Translations under genes and position numbers: made by a program
DNA from: an uncultured Paracoccaceae bacterium
GTDB taxonomy: Bacteria > Pseudomonadota > Alphaproteobacteria > Rhodobacterales > Rhodobacteraceae
Direction of reading: 5' to 3'
DNA length: 64,000 nucleotides
NCBI GenBank assembly: GCA_947503965.1
Contig: CANNFU010000009.1
Coordinates: 124,001 to 188,000 of the forward strand
Notes under the pieces: generated by a model
Seen by the model: only the letters and a program-made list of their open reading frames with translations
Databases searched by the model: none
Told to the model about the DNA's origin: nothing
In this document: in pieces, positions 7,800 to 16,444 of the stretch
Layout: every line of letters starts with the position of its first letter
How positions within the stretch are numbered: the stretch's first letter is position 1

Positions 7800-8567
7800 T
7801 TGTGTGCATTAATCTATGACATAGGGAGACATGAAAAGTTGGCTACGAAATGTAATAATTGTCCGTTGCGCCGCCGCGACCTCTTTACACAGATGACGGC
7901 GGAAGAAGTTACCGTGATGCAACGTTTTAAAGTCGGCGAATTGATCGTTGACCCGGGCACGCCGATCTTGATGGAAGGGTCCAACAGTCCACAGCTTTTC
8001 ACCGCATTGCATGGAATGGGCATCAGGTACAAATATCTGGAAAACGGCAAGCGGCAGGTCGTCAACCTGATCTTTCCTGGTGACTTTATCGGCCTGCAGG
8101 CTGGAATCATGGGCGAAATGGGTCATTCGGTTGAGGCAACAACCAAGATGACACTCTGCGTCTTTGACCGCTCGACGATCTGGAATTTCTTCAAAGATAA
8201 TCCGAAACGCGCATTTGCGATCACGTGGCTCTCGGCTGTTGAGGAACATCTTTTGGGCGATGCGCTGGCCACGGTCGGGCAACGTGATGCGTTACAATCG
8301 GTCGCCTGGGCATTGAGCAAAGTCTACCTGCGCGGTGATGCCTTGGGCATGGTGCACAACGGTCAGATGCCGTTTCCCTACAAGCAACAGGATCTTGCAG
8401 ACGCGCTGGGTTTATCCTTGGTCCACACCAACAAGACACTTGCAGCACTCAAGGGGCGTCAACTCGCGCATTGGTCGGATGGCATGCTAAGTGTGTCGAA
8501 CATTGATGCACTGGCCGAGATTGCGATGCTCGATGACATGAAGGTGGCAGAACGGCCCATTATTTAG
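7800..8567 (+). CDS. Crp/Fnr-family transcriptional regulator
   Basis: About 255 residues: an N-terminal cyclic-nucleotide-type sensor beta-roll (about 40-140; FKVGELIVDPGTPILMEG and LIFPGDFIGLQAG) and a C-terminal winged helix (about 170-240). The recognition-helix region is YKQQDLADALGLSLVHTNKTL. The N-terminus has CNNCPLRRRDLF, resembling the first two cysteines of FNR, but the full four-cysteine [4Fe-4S] set is not there. It is therefore not a classical FnrL and the signal is unknown. The start could be the first frame codon at 7800 or a TTG at 7839 just before the CNNC motif. It shares a 40-bp divergent region with the pseudo-receiver gene. Confidence 0.82.
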   Translation: MCALIYDIGRHEKLATKCNNCPLRRRDLFTQMTAEEVTVMQRFKVGELIVDPGTPILMEGSNSPQLFTALHGMGIRYKYLENGKRQVVNLIFPGDFIGLQAGIMGEMGHSVEATTKMTLCVFDRSTIWNFFKDNPKRAFAITWLSAVEEHLLGDALATVGQRDALQSVAWALSKVYLRGDALGMVHNGQMPFPYKQQDLADALGLSLVHTNKTLAALKGRQLAHWSDGMLSVSNIDALAEIAMLDDMKVAERPII

Positions 8568-8685
8568 AGCACGTGAGTTGTCGTCTGACATGGCAAACCA
8601 TAAGCGATTGATGGCTTCCTTAGGCTGCCGGGTCTTAATGGCCTGAAAGAAGAGGCGGCGAACGCCCTTTGACGGCAATTCAGGT

Positions 8686-9129
8686 CTAGGGAAGCCTTAC
8701 GTTCAAGACTTCGCTCAGAAGGAAAGAGAACCCCACAACCAGAAAGACGCCTGCAATTGCATGAAAGAGGATCGAGGTTTTCGACATCGGTTCGCGGCGA
8801 GAGATCACGGCGACAACGACAACGGCGCAGGCCGACGTGGGGACAAAGCCGAAGCGGTCAAGTGACAATGCCCAGATCAGCATTGTCGCGGCGAAAAGCC
8901 CGGCGCGAAGGTAATCAATGCGCTCTTCCGGAACGGTTTCCGCCTGAGGTGCCAGAATGATCTTTGCAAGAATGCCCAGACCTGCGGCGATGGAGATCAA
9001 ACTGGCGGTGATGGGGAAAACACGGCCAAGTTCGGACATGGCTGAGGTTTGCGAAATAGCAAAGGCTCCAAGGCAGATGCCGAGAAGTGCCACAACCGCT
9101 TGGCGCCATTGGTCAATTAGTCGGTTCAC
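8686..9129 (-). CDS. tctB: Tripartite tricarboxylate transporter, small membrane subunit TctB
   Basis: A 147-residue protein with four hydrophobic segments (around AVVALLGICLGAFAI, VFPITASLISIAAGLGILA, LFAATMLIWALSL and the C-terminal FHAIAGVFLVVGFSFLL), typical of the poorly conserved TctB subunit. I place the start at a GTG (9129) whose TGA overlap with the tctA stop (GTGA) and the GGAGC upstream indicate translational coupling; the longer frame reading into tctA is out-of-frame shadow. It acts with TctA in the inner membrane in a secondary, binding-protein-dependent carboxylate uptake system. Confidence 0.85.
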   Translation of the reverse strand: MNRLIDQWRQAVVALLGICLGAFAISQTSAMSELGRVFPITASLISIAAGLGILAKIILAPQAETVPEERIDYLRAGLFAATMLIWALSLDRFGFVPTSACAVVVVAVISRREPMSKTSILFHAIAGVFLVVGFSFLLSEVLNVRLP

Positions 9130-10622
9130 GATGGACGCTCCAACTGTGTTTTGCGCTTGAACACGCCAGACGAAACCAGCGTCAAGACCGTAAGCGCAAT
9201 GATCGCAAGCGAAATCGGTTGCCCGAAGAACATGCCAAGACGGTCCCCCTGTGCCCCGCCGATCAGCCATCCTTGCACAAATCCGGCCTCTGCGATGGGC
9301 CCCAGAATGAGCCCCAGAACGATGGGTGACGCTTCGACCCCGATGCGGGCCAGAAGCCAACCGATGATCCCTAGCGCCACCATGATGAACACGTGGAAGG
9401 TATTCGCCTCGATCGCGAAGGCCCCGACGATCGTCAGGAACGCGATGGCCGGGGCGAGCGCGGTTTTAGGAACCGAGACAATCAACCGATAGGCATAGCG
9501 CCCTATGATCAGGCCAGTGGGCAACATCAGAAGCGTGGCGATCAGAAGGCCGAAGGTAAACGTGAAAACGATATCGGCTTGTTGTGTAAATAGCTGCGGG
9601 CCGGTTCTGATGCCTTGCACCAAAAGCGCACCCAGAATGATCGCATCAGGTGGTGTACCCGGAATGCCCAGCACAAGCGTCGGGATGAACCCGCCGCCGA
9701 CGGTAGCAGAATTCGAGGCCTCCGACGCGATGACCCCGTCATGAGCACCCTTGCCGAATTCTTCTGGTTTCTTTGCGGTGCGCCGCGCCTCGGAATAGGC
9801 CACGAGCCCGGCAACCGAACCGCCTGCCGCTGGTATGATGCCAACAACTGTTCCAATGACCGCAGATCGGATCACATTGAACTTTGATCGCCACATCAGC
9901 CCAAGCGCCTCTATCAGGCGGAAGCCGCGCATCTTTTCTGCGCGGCGTTCCAAATGCGCCTCTGGCCGGATGACCATTTCAATCAGTACGGGCACGCAAT
10001 ACAGCCCAATAAGCGCCGGAATGACCGGGATGCCACCCAACAACGACGTTTGGCCAAACGTGTACCGAACATCCCCGCCCACCACCGCCGACCCGACACA
10101 GGACAGCAGCAGGCCGATCCCCCCACCGATCAGCCCCGTCAGCGTAGCCCCGCGCGACAGCGTGGCGATCAGGGACAGACCGAAAATTGCGAGCCAGAAG
10201 TATTCTACAGGTCCGAAGGAAAGCGCGATCTGCGACAGCGGCGGCGCCAGTAACAACAGCGCCAAGGCACCGACCAGCCCCCCGGCGACCGAACCCAAAC
10301 ATGAGAGGGTGACCGCAAGATCACCATCACCGCGCTTTGCCATCGGAAACCCATCCATCGACGTGGCGATGGCGGCCGGCGTTCCCGGCGTGTTCACGAG
10401 GATTGCGGAATAAGCCCCGCCATAGATCGCCCCCGTGTAAATTGCGCCCAGCACGATCAGACCCGAACTGGGATCCATCGTGAAGGTAAAGGGCACCAGA
10501 ACGGCGACCGCCATAGTCGCCGACAACCCTGGCAGCGCGCCGATGATGGTGCCCCCAACCACGCCGAGGAATGCGAGAAGTAGGTTTTCCAGCGACAGGG
10601 CTGAAAGAAGGGCGTCCAACAT
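9126..10622 (-). CDS. tctA: Tripartite tricarboxylate transporter, large permease TctA
   Basis: 498 residues and about 12 membrane segments. The family signatures are near the N-terminus: GTIIGALPGLSATMAVAVL and TGAIYGGAYSAILVNTPGTPAA at about residues 25-85. A second internal repeat carries EASNSATVGGGFIPTLVLGIPGTPP. These Gly/Pro-rich loops form the substrate path of TctA proteins. It lies between tctC and tctB, in the usual tctC-A-B order, and imports a carboxylate delivered by TctC using an ion gradient. Given the tartrate dehydrogenase-like gene on the other side of the regulator, a hydroxy-dicarboxylate such as tartrate is a reasonable substrate guess. Confidence 0.95.
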   Translation of the reverse strand: MLDALLSALSLENLLLAFLGVVGGTIIGALPGLSATMAVAVLVPFTFTMDPSSGLIVLGAIYTGAIYGGAYSAILVNTPGTPAAIATSMDGFPMAKRGDGDLAVTLSCLGSVAGGLVGALALLLLAPPLSQIALSFGPVEYFWLAIFGLSLIATLSRGATLTGLIGGGIGLLLSCVGSAVVGGDVRYTFGQTSLLGGIPVIPALIGLYCVPVLIEMVIRPEAHLERRAEKMRGFRLIEALGLMWRSKFNVIRSAVIGTVVGIIPAAGGSVAGLVAYSEARRTAKKPEEFGKGAHDGVIASEASNSATVGGGFIPTLVLGIPGTPPDAIILGALLVQGIRTGPQLFTQQADIVFTFTFGLLIATLLMLPTGLIIGRYAYRLIVSVPKTALAPAIAFLTIVGAFAIEANTFHVFIMVALGIIGWLLARIGVEASPIVLGLILGPIAEAGFVQGWLIGGAQGDRLGMFFGQPISLAIIALTVLTLVSSGVFKRKTQLERPS

Positions 10623-10646
10623 TGCGCGCTGCTCCGGATGGCTGAC

Positions 10647-11597
10647 TTAGTTCCCTTTCAGGATCTCGATGCCAGACGCATAGTCTGCCTGACGTGCAGC
10701 GATCCAATCACCCATTTCGGCATGCGGAACGTCGACGAGCACGTAGCCATTTTCCTCCATCTGAGACTGGAACTCCGGGATGTCATTGATCTCGGCGATG
10801 ATATCGGACAGCTGCTGACGTATGTCGTCCGGCGTGTCGGCTGGCACGGTCACCCCACGGTACGCACCCGCAACGTAGTCAAAGCCCAGCTCTTTGAAGG
10901 TCGGAACATCGGGGAAGATGTCCAGCCGCTCTTCCGTGGCAATCGCCAGCACGCGAACCTGATCTCCGGCTTTCACACCTTGTGTCGTATAAGTCATACC
11001 AGCACCGATCTGTCCGCCAAGCACGGCCGCCATTGACGGAGCAGAGCCACCGAAGGGCACATAAGTCACTGTCACGTCGGCCATTGCGCCAAAGCGTACT
11101 GCAGCAAGATGATTGGCAGAGTTCGTGCCCGAACCACCGAAGGTCAATGCGCCCGGGTTTTCATTGGCGAAGTCGATCAAGTCCTGCAGCGTCTGATACG
11201 GGCTGTCGGCCCGCACGACGATGGCGTCTGGTGTATAGTGGAACACATAAACCGGGATCACATCCTCTGTCTGATACCCGACTTCTTTGATCGCGGGTTG
11301 CAGGATCGCGTGCGGAAAGTTGACGTTCATAATGGTATAGCCATCCGCGTCAAAACCACCAAGCTGGGACCACGCAGTTGCACCGCCAGCCCCGGGTTTG
11401 TAGGAAATCACGACATCCTGTCCGGTGACGTCATTCCAGAACTTCTCTTGGAAACGGGCTGTGACGTCAGACTCTCCACCCGGGTTGTAGGGGATGATGT
11501 AGTCTATTGCCTTCGACGGATAATCTTCCGCATGAAGCATGCTTGCCCCAAGCGTGAGCGATATGGCCCCAAGGGCTGTTGTCAAAAAGCGTGTCAT
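10647..11597 (-). CDS. tctC: Tripartite tricarboxylate transporter substrate-binding protein TctC
   Basis: 316 residues with a Sec signal peptide (MTRFLTTALGAISLTLGASMLHA) and the Bug/TctC receptor fold: DYIIPYNPGGESDVTAR at the start of the mature protein, VSYKPGAGG-like ISYKPGAGGATAW, and TFGGSGTNSANHLAA near residue 150. The protein binds a carboxylate in the periplasm and delivers it to TctAB. It is the first gene of the minus-strand tctCAB unit, transcribed away from a LysR-family regulator with a 116-bp gap between starts, the usual arrangement for LysR control. Confidence 0.94.
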   Translation of the reverse strand: MTRFLTTALGAISLTLGASMLHAEDYPSKAIDYIIPYNPGGESDVTARFQEKFWNDVTGQDVVISYKPGAGGATAWSQLGGFDADGYTIMNVNFPHAILQPAIKEVGYQTEDVIPVYVFHYTPDAIVVRADSPYQTLQDLIDFANENPGALTFGGSGTNSANHLAAVRFGAMADVTVTYVPFGGSAPSMAAVLGGQIGAGMTYTTQGVKAGDQVRVLAIATEERLDIFPDVPTFKELGFDYVAGAYRGVTVPADTPDDIRQQLSDIIAEINDIPEFQSQMEENGYVLVDVPHAEMGDWIAARQADYASGIEILKGN

Positions 11598-11713
11598 GAA
11601 GATCCTCCAATAATCAATCGATACTGATCGGGAAGGTTAGGCACACTTGCCATTTCGATTTAGATGAAATCAATTATAAATAATTCTTCTCATCCCAGCA
11701 CGAGCTTTGTCAG

Positions 11714-12616
11714 ATGGAACTCAAACAGTTCAGAATATTCGTTGCGGTCTCAGAAGAGCTACACTTCGGGCGGGCGTCCGAACGGCTACACATGGCGCAG
11801 CCTGCCCTGTCGGCACAGGTCAGGGCGCTGGAAAGTCGTCTTGGTGTAAAGCTGTTCGAACGCACAACACGCACCGTCAGCCTGACCCGCGCCGGAGAGG
11901 TCTTTCTGCCCGAGGCCAAGGCAGCGATTGCCCAGGCGGAAGCGGCCGAAGCTGCGGCGCGGGCCGTTGGTGGCGATGGCAGAGATCTTTTGAAAATCGG
12001 GGGTGTCGATTCCGCAACGGCAGGTGTTCTACCCAAGGTGATCCGCGCTTTTCGGCGTGAATACGAACATATCGAAGTCAAGGTTTTCGAGCTGCTGTCG
12101 GCGCCTGCTCTGCATGGTCTGGCTAACAGATCCCTTGATATCGCCTTTATCCGTGTTCCTCCGAAGGAAGAGTTCCTCGAACATCGGTTCGTTTTTAGTG
12201 AGCAGGTCATCGTCGCACTGCCTGCAGATCATCCGGCAGCTTCGGACAAAGAGGTGTCTATCGAAACTGTCGCATCGGAACAGCTGGTCATCCCGTCGCG
12301 ATCCCACAGGCCGATCCTTTTCGACGTGATTCAGGATCACTTTGTGCAGGCCGGACTAAAACCGCGCATCCTGCAGGAAGCCAATGAACGCCACATGATT
12401 ATTGCAATGGTCGCTGCTGGCCTGGGCATGTCGTTGGTGCCCCATTGGGTCAGTCAATACCAAAGGCCGGACGTGGTCTATCGCCCGCTCAAAGGCGGTG
12501 GCCCGATGGTTGATGTGCATGTTGCCTGGCGGCGAGGAGAGACATTGGCGGCGGTGGGCGATTTCCTCCGCTGCTTGCCGGATTCCGGTGAATTGATAAG
12601 AGATTACTCTAAATAA
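11714..12616 (+). CDS. LysR-family transcriptional regulator
   Basis: 300 residues. The N-terminal winged HTH is canonical (MELKQFRIFVAVSEELHFGRASERLHMAQPALSAQ region, then RALESRLGVKLFERTTRTVSLTRAGEVFL), followed by a substrate-binding effector domain from about residue 90. The effector domain retains the typical GLGMSLVPHW near residue 240. It is divergent from tctCAB and directly followed (42 bp) by the dehalogenase-like and tartrate dehydrogenase-like genes, so it probably controls uptake and breakdown of the same compound. The inducer is unknown. Confidence 0.93.
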   Translation: MELKQFRIFVAVSEELHFGRASERLHMAQPALSAQVRALESRLGVKLFERTTRTVSLTRAGEVFLPEAKAAIAQAEAAEAAARAVGGDGRDLLKIGGVDSATAGVLPKVIRAFRREYEHIEVKVFELLSAPALHGLANRSLDIAFIRVPPKEEFLEHRFVFSEQVIVALPADHPAASDKEVSIETVASEQLVIPSRSHRPILFDVIQDHFVQAGLKPRILQEANERHMIIAMVAAGLGMSLVPHWVSQYQRPDVVYRPLKGGGPMVDVHVAWRRGETLAAVGDFLRCLPDSGELIRDYSK

Positions 12617-12658
12617 ATACGTTTGGACTTCTGGTCCTCGATTGTCATTGATTGCGTC

Positions 12659-13543
12659 ATGTTTGACAACTTTTCCACCTTCCGGATCACGACAGGCGGA
12701 GCCGAGATCGCCGGTGTCACGGGCGGCAGTGGCCCGCCCTTGCTGCTACTTCACGGTTTTCCGCAAACACATGTGATGTGGCACAAGATTGCCCCGACAC
12801 TGGCGCAAGACTTCACGGTGGTCGCGGCGGATCTGCGCGGCTACGGGGCCTCGTCCAAACCGGCCTCGGATGGCGACCATACGCCCCATTCAAAGCGGGA
12901 AATGGCCCGTGACATGGTGCAGGTGATGTCGGAACTCGGGCACGACCAGTTCTTTCTTTGCGGCCATGACCGCGGTGGCCGCGTCGCGCACCGGCTTGCC
13001 GCCGATCATGCCGACCGGGTGCGCAAATTGGCTGTGCTGGACATCGCCCCGACGCGCGAGATGTATCGCAACACGACCGAAGACTTCGCGCACGCCTATT
13101 GGCACTGGTTCTGGCTCACACTGCCCGCACCCTTGCCCGAACGGATGATAGAGGCTGATCCCGATGCCTTTCTGACCTACAAATGCGGTCATGGATTTGC
13201 GGGCCTCGCCCCTTTTTCCAAGGCGGCATGGCAGGTTTATCTGGCCGCGATACGCGACCCGGCAACGGTGCACGCGATGTGCGAAGATTATCGTGCCGCA
13301 GCCACCATAGATATGATCCATGACGATGCGGATGAAGGACGCAAACTGGATATGCCGCTATTGGCGCTTTGGGGCGTGCACGGTGTTATTGAACGTTGCT
13401 TCGACTGCCTCGCATTATGGCGTATGCGCGCCGCAGATGTGCGCGGGTATGCGCTGCCGGGGGGGCATTATCTGGCCGAAGAATGCCCCGAGCTTGTGCA
13501 AACCGAACTCAAATCGTTTTTTCTGGAAGGACAGTCACAATGA
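12659..13543 (+). CDS. Alpha/beta hydrolase, haloacetate dehalogenase-like
   Basis: 294 residues from the ATG at 12659 (frame open to 12623). HGFPQTHVMWHKIAP forms the oxyanion region. The nucleophile elbow is GHDRGGRVAHR, with Asp104 as nucleophile instead of Ser. YWHWFW at 147-152 supplies the His-Trp pair that binds the halide in fluoroacetate dehalogenases, and the catalytic His is in GGHYLAEECPE near the C-terminus. This set fits haloacetate dehalogenases, which release halide from 2-haloacids through an ester intermediate. The stop overlaps the next start (ATGA), so it is translated together with the tartrate dehydrogenase-like enzyme. The real substrate could be another activated carboxylate ester. 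Confidence 0.85.
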   Translation: MFDNFSTFRITTGGAEIAGVTGGSGPPLLLLHGFPQTHVMWHKIAPTLAQDFTVVAADLRGYGASSKPASDGDHTPHSKREMARDMVQVMSELGHDQFFLCGHDRGGRVAHRLAADHADRVRKLAVLDIAPTREMYRNTTEDFAHAYWHWFWLTLPAPLPERMIEADPDAFLTYKCGHGFAGLAPFSKAAWQVYLAAIRDPATVHAMCEDYRAAATIDMIHDDADEGRKLDMPLLALWGVHGVIERCFDCLALWRMRAADVRGYALPGGHYLAEECPELVQTELKSFFLEGQSQ

Positions 13544-14607
13544 GCAAAAGACGTCACCGCATTGCGACCATCCCGGGGGACGGTATTGGTCACGAAGTTA
13601 TCGAAGCCGGACAAGAGGTGTTAGAGGCAGCCGCACGTCGGTTCGATTTCTCGCTGGATTGGGTTGAATTTGACTGGTCCTGCGACCGGTTCCAGAAAAC
13701 CGGTCAGATGATGCCGGATGACGGTATCGAAAGGGTACGGGAATTCGACGCCATCTATCTGGGCGCGGTGGGATGGCCGACAGTGCCTGACCATGTGTCC
13801 CTTTGGGGGCTTTTGATCCCGTTGCGTCGCGAGCTGGATCTTTACGCCAATGTGCGCCCGGTCAAGTTGTTCGAAGGTGTGAAATGCCCTCTGGCGGATC
13901 GGAGCCCCGAAGATATCGATTTTGTTGTGGTCCGCGAGAATGTAGAGGGCGAATACTCCAAGATCGGCGGGCGGCTTTACGAAGGCACCCCATACGAAGC
14001 CGCCAATCAGGTCGCAATGTTCACGCGGCATGGCACCGACCGGATCATGGAAGTGGCGTTTGATCTGGCCAAACGACGGCGCAATCACGTAACTTCGGCG
14101 ACCAAGTCAAACGGGATCGTTCATACAATGCCCTTCTGGGATGAACGCTTTGACGCCGCCAAACTGCGCCACAGCGGCGTGGATACTGCTGTCTACCATA
14201 TCGACATACTGGCCGCGCATTTTGTGCTGAACCCCGACAGGTTTGATGTGGTTGTTGCATCAAACCTGTTTGGTGACATTCTTTCGGATCTGGGGCCGGC
14301 GGTGGCAGGTTCCATCGGAATTGCGCCCTCGGCCAACCTGAACCCGGCGCGCACGTCGCCTTCGATGTTTGAACCCGTGCACGGATCCGCGCCGGATATC
14401 GCCGGTCAGGGCATCGCCAATCCCGCCGCCGCGGTTTGGGCCGGGGCAATGATGCTGGAACATTTGGGTGAAACCGAAGCGGCAATCGCCGTCGTGGATG
14501 CAATGGCGCGGACCCTGTCTGACAAATCCTCGCGCACTGCGGATCTGGGCGGAACTGCGAACACCAAAAGATCGGTCGAGGCGATGTTGTCTGCCATCCA
14601 ACCGTAG
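13540..14607 (+). CDS. ttuC: Tartrate dehydrogenase/decarboxylase-like enzyme
   Basis: 355 residues of the isocitrate/isopropylmalate dehydrogenase family: IPGDGIGHEVIEAG at the N-terminus, VRENVEGEYSKIGGR in the middle, a KSNGI block, and FEPVHGSAPDIAGQGIANP near residue 275. The substrate loop (PDHVSLWGLLIPLRRELDLYANVRPVKLF) is of the tartrate dehydrogenase type, not LeuB. These NAD- and Mn-dependent enzymes oxidise or decarboxylate tartrate and D-malate. The ATG at 13540 overlaps the previous stop by four bases; the longer frame upstream lies inside the hydrolase gene and is discarded. Coupling to the LysR and tctCAB genes supports a hydroxy-acid catabolic island. Confidence 0.87.
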   Translation: MSKRRHRIATIPGDGIGHEVIEAGQEVLEAAARRFDFSLDWVEFDWSCDRFQKTGQMMPDDGIERVREFDAIYLGAVGWPTVPDHVSLWGLLIPLRRELDLYANVRPVKLFEGVKCPLADRSPEDIDFVVVRENVEGEYSKIGGRLYEGTPYEAANQVAMFTRHGTDRIMEVAFDLAKRRRNHVTSATKSNGIVHTMPFWDERFDAAKLRHSGVDTAVYHIDILAAHFVLNPDRFDVVVASNLFGDILSDLGPAVAGSIGIAPSANLNPARTSPSMFEPVHGSAPDIAGQGIANPAAAVWAGAMMLEHLGETEAAIAVVDAMARTLSDKSSRTADLGGTANTKRSVEAMLSAIQP

Positions 14608-14735
14608 GACAGCGTTCTCTGGATAAGCACGGAGCGACGCAGAAATGCGATGGCACCAATTAGCACCGGAAATCCCTGTTTCCGATTGGGCTGGATTGCC
14701 GCTGCGTTCGGAATGCAGGGCCATTTCTTTCGGGA

Positions 14736-15359
14736 TCAGACTATGACGAACCATCCCACAATTGCGTAGGGGATCAGGCCGATGAGAATGACCAAACCGT
14801 CCTTTGTCAGCATGCCCAGCGCAAGACATGCAACACCAGCCCCCATGATCGACGACGAAAACGGGATGAATTCCAGCACGGGCATGCAAAGGCCCGATAG
14901 AAAACACAGCAATTGCGGCAGGAATATCAGTGGTCGTCTGACAACGATGCGAAAACGCTTGCCCGTCTTGTCATCCAGCCATCTTGCGACCGGACGGATA
15001 TAGGCAAACGCCTGCGCTACGCGTTGTCCCTTTACCTGCCGCCGCAAGATCCAGCGCGGTAGCCAGACCCTGTCACGGCGCAGCAGCATCTGGATCGAAA
15101 CCAGACAAATCACCATCCCCATCAAGGATGAAAAAAGCGGGATACCGCTAAGTGGTGTCGCGACAGCTAGGGCTGGCAACAACAGGATCGGCGCGAAGCT
15201 GGCCCGACCGACCGCCTGAATAACTTCGCCGACTGTGACGGTCTGCTGTTCAGCAACCTGCAGAACTCGCGTGATGATATCCGACAGTTTGTCAGGGACC
15301 GGCGGATCTGCCCGCACGATATGCCGTAAGGCCACACCCTGCGTCGATAATGTGGACAT
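14736..15359 (-). CDS. exoD: ExoD-family inner membrane protein
   Basis: 207 residues beginning after a soluble stretch with RVLQVAEQQTVTVGEVIQAVGRAS, then FAPILLLPALAVATPLSGIPLFSSLMG, which is the ExoD hallmark, and three further hydrophobic segments ending LIPYAIVGWFVIV. ExoD proteins affect exopolysaccharide production and stress or alkali tolerance in rhizobia; the biochemical activity is not known. It starts only nine bases after the phyR stop on the same strand, so it is very likely a second cistron of the phyR transcript and under general stress control. Confidence 0.88.
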   Translation of the reverse strand: MSTLSTQGVALRHIVRADPPVPDKLSDIITRVLQVAEQQTVTVGEVIQAVGRASFAPILLLPALAVATPLSGIPLFSSLMGMVICLVSIQMLLRRDRVWLPRWILRRQVKGQRVAQAFAYIRPVARWLDDKTGKRFRIVVRRPLIFLPQLLCFLSGLCMPVLEFIPFSSSIMGAGVACLALGMLTKDGLVILIGLIPYAIVGWFVIV

Positions 15360-15368
15360 GGTAGATGC

Positions 15369-16178
15369 TTATGCCTTCAACGTCGCGGTCGACGCAAAGA
15401 ACATCGCCTGACTGACAGCGGATTGCACTTGCGCCTCTTGGAACGGTTTGGAAATCAGAAAAGCAGGCTCTGGCCGGTCACCCGTCAAAAGGCGTTCGGG
15501 GAAGGCCGTGATGAAGATGACCGGAACATCCATGTTCTTCAAAAGATCGTTTACGGCATCAATGCCGGACGAGTTATCGGCCAACTGAATGTCCGCCAGA
15601 ATAAGATCAGGGGCCTGTTCATCGCCAAGCGTCAGCGCCTCGGTGTGGGTCCGCGCAACGCCTGTGACCTCATGACCCAAGGACGAGACAATGTCGGTCA
15701 AGTCGGCGGCGATAATCGGTTCGTCTTCGATAATCATGACGCGACCACGAACGCTTTGCGACAACTCTTTGTTTGCCGCAGCGATCAGGCGACGCACCTC
15801 ATCCGCGTCGGTGTCCATGATTTTCGCAATGTTCCCCACGCTGAATTCTTCGATAGTGCGCAGCAACAGGGCCTCGCGCGAATTCGCCGTCAGTTTCGAT
15901 AGCAAACCATGGGCGCGGCTGCGCAGATTATCCTCCGGGTCTGTGAACAACTGCCCCGATGATGCCCAGATCGCATGAAAGCATCTGAAAAGGTTCGTCT
16001 TTGTCGAGTCCTCATTTTCAAAGTCGCTCCGATCCTTCAAGATCGCTTCTAGTGTTGCGACAGTGTATTTGTCACCGCGCGCCTGCGACCCCGTCAAGGC
16101 ACGGGCATAGCGGCGCAGATAAGGCAACTCTGCTGCGATGAGATCGGAAAAATTTGTCTCGGGCGCAGTATCATGCAT
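15369..16178 (-). CDS. phyR: PhyR, sigma-mimic response regulator of the general stress response
   Basis: 269 residues. The first 140 form an ECF-sigma-like domain (LPYLRRYARALTGSQARGD as sigma2-like, and REALLLRTIEEFSVGNIAKIM as sigma4-like). The C-terminal receiver has the acidic pair EDE at 151-153, phospho-acceptor Asp196 in DLILADIQL, and the Lys in FLISKPFQ. When phosphorylated, PhyR binds the anti-sigma factor NepR and frees EcfG. It is divergent from nepR-ecfG, and the shared 84-101 bp region contains back-to-back EcfG-type -35 elements, consistent with positive autoregulation. Confidence 0.97.
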   Translation of the reverse strand: MHDTAPETNFSDLIAAELPYLRRYARALTGSQARGDKYTVATLEAILKDRSDFENEDSTKTNLFRCFHAIWASSGQLFTDPEDNLRSRAHGLLSKLTANSREALLLRTIEEFSVGNIAKIMDTDADEVRRLIAAANKELSQSVRGRVMIIEDEPIIAADLTDIVSSLGHEVTGVARTHTEALTLGDEQAPDLILADIQLADNSSGIDAVNDLLKNMDVPVIFITAFPERLLTGDRPEPAFLISKPFQEAQVQSAVSQAMFFASTATLKA

Positions 16179-16204
16179 TTTATTGACCTTTTTGACATTT
16201 TATT

Positions 16205-16236
16205 GGAACCAAACCCACAACATGACTGTTGGTTCC
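16205..16236. promoter_or_regulatory. Divergent EcfG-type promoters between phyR and nepR
   Basis: GGAACCAA (16205-16212) and its inverse TTGGTTCC (16229-16236) form a palindrome whose arms are the -35 elements of two opposed promoters. Rightward: GGAAC, 17 bases, TGTT (16227-16230). Leftward: GGAAC (16236-16232), 16 bases, GGTT (16215-16212). Both deviate by one base from CGTT in the -10. They point at nepR-ecfG and phyR-exoD respectively. Confidence 0.65.
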
Positions 16237-16279
16237 CGATGGGTTTAACTTTTTGTGTTAGATGAGGCAGCGAGAAAAA

Positions 16280-16444
16280 ATGACAAGTGACAACGATCAC
16301 AAACAGCAGCGGATCGATCACTTCATCGATCAGAACTTAAAGAAGGTCTTTTCCGAACTGGAACAGGACAAGATGCCTGATGAGATCATTGACCTTCTTT
16401 CAGTTCTGCGTGCGCAGGATGAAGAGCTGAAAGCCAAGAAATGA
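16280..16444 (+). CDS. nepR: NepR, anti-sigma factor of EcfG
   Basis: A 54-residue protein with the short NepR core: IDQNLKKVFSELEQDKMPDEIIDLLSVLRAQ, two amphipathic helices joined by a short linker with the conserved Pro. NepR holds EcfG inactive until phosphorylated PhyR takes it away. The stop overlaps the ecfG start (ATGA). The start could be 16280 (MTSDNDHK) or the in-frame ATG at 16262; neither has a strong ribosome site, and I prefer 16280 because NepR proteins are usually 50-65 residues with little before the first helix. Confidence 0.9.
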   Translation: MTSDNDHKQQRIDHFIDQNLKKVFSELEQDKMPDEIIDLLSVLRAQDEELKAKK

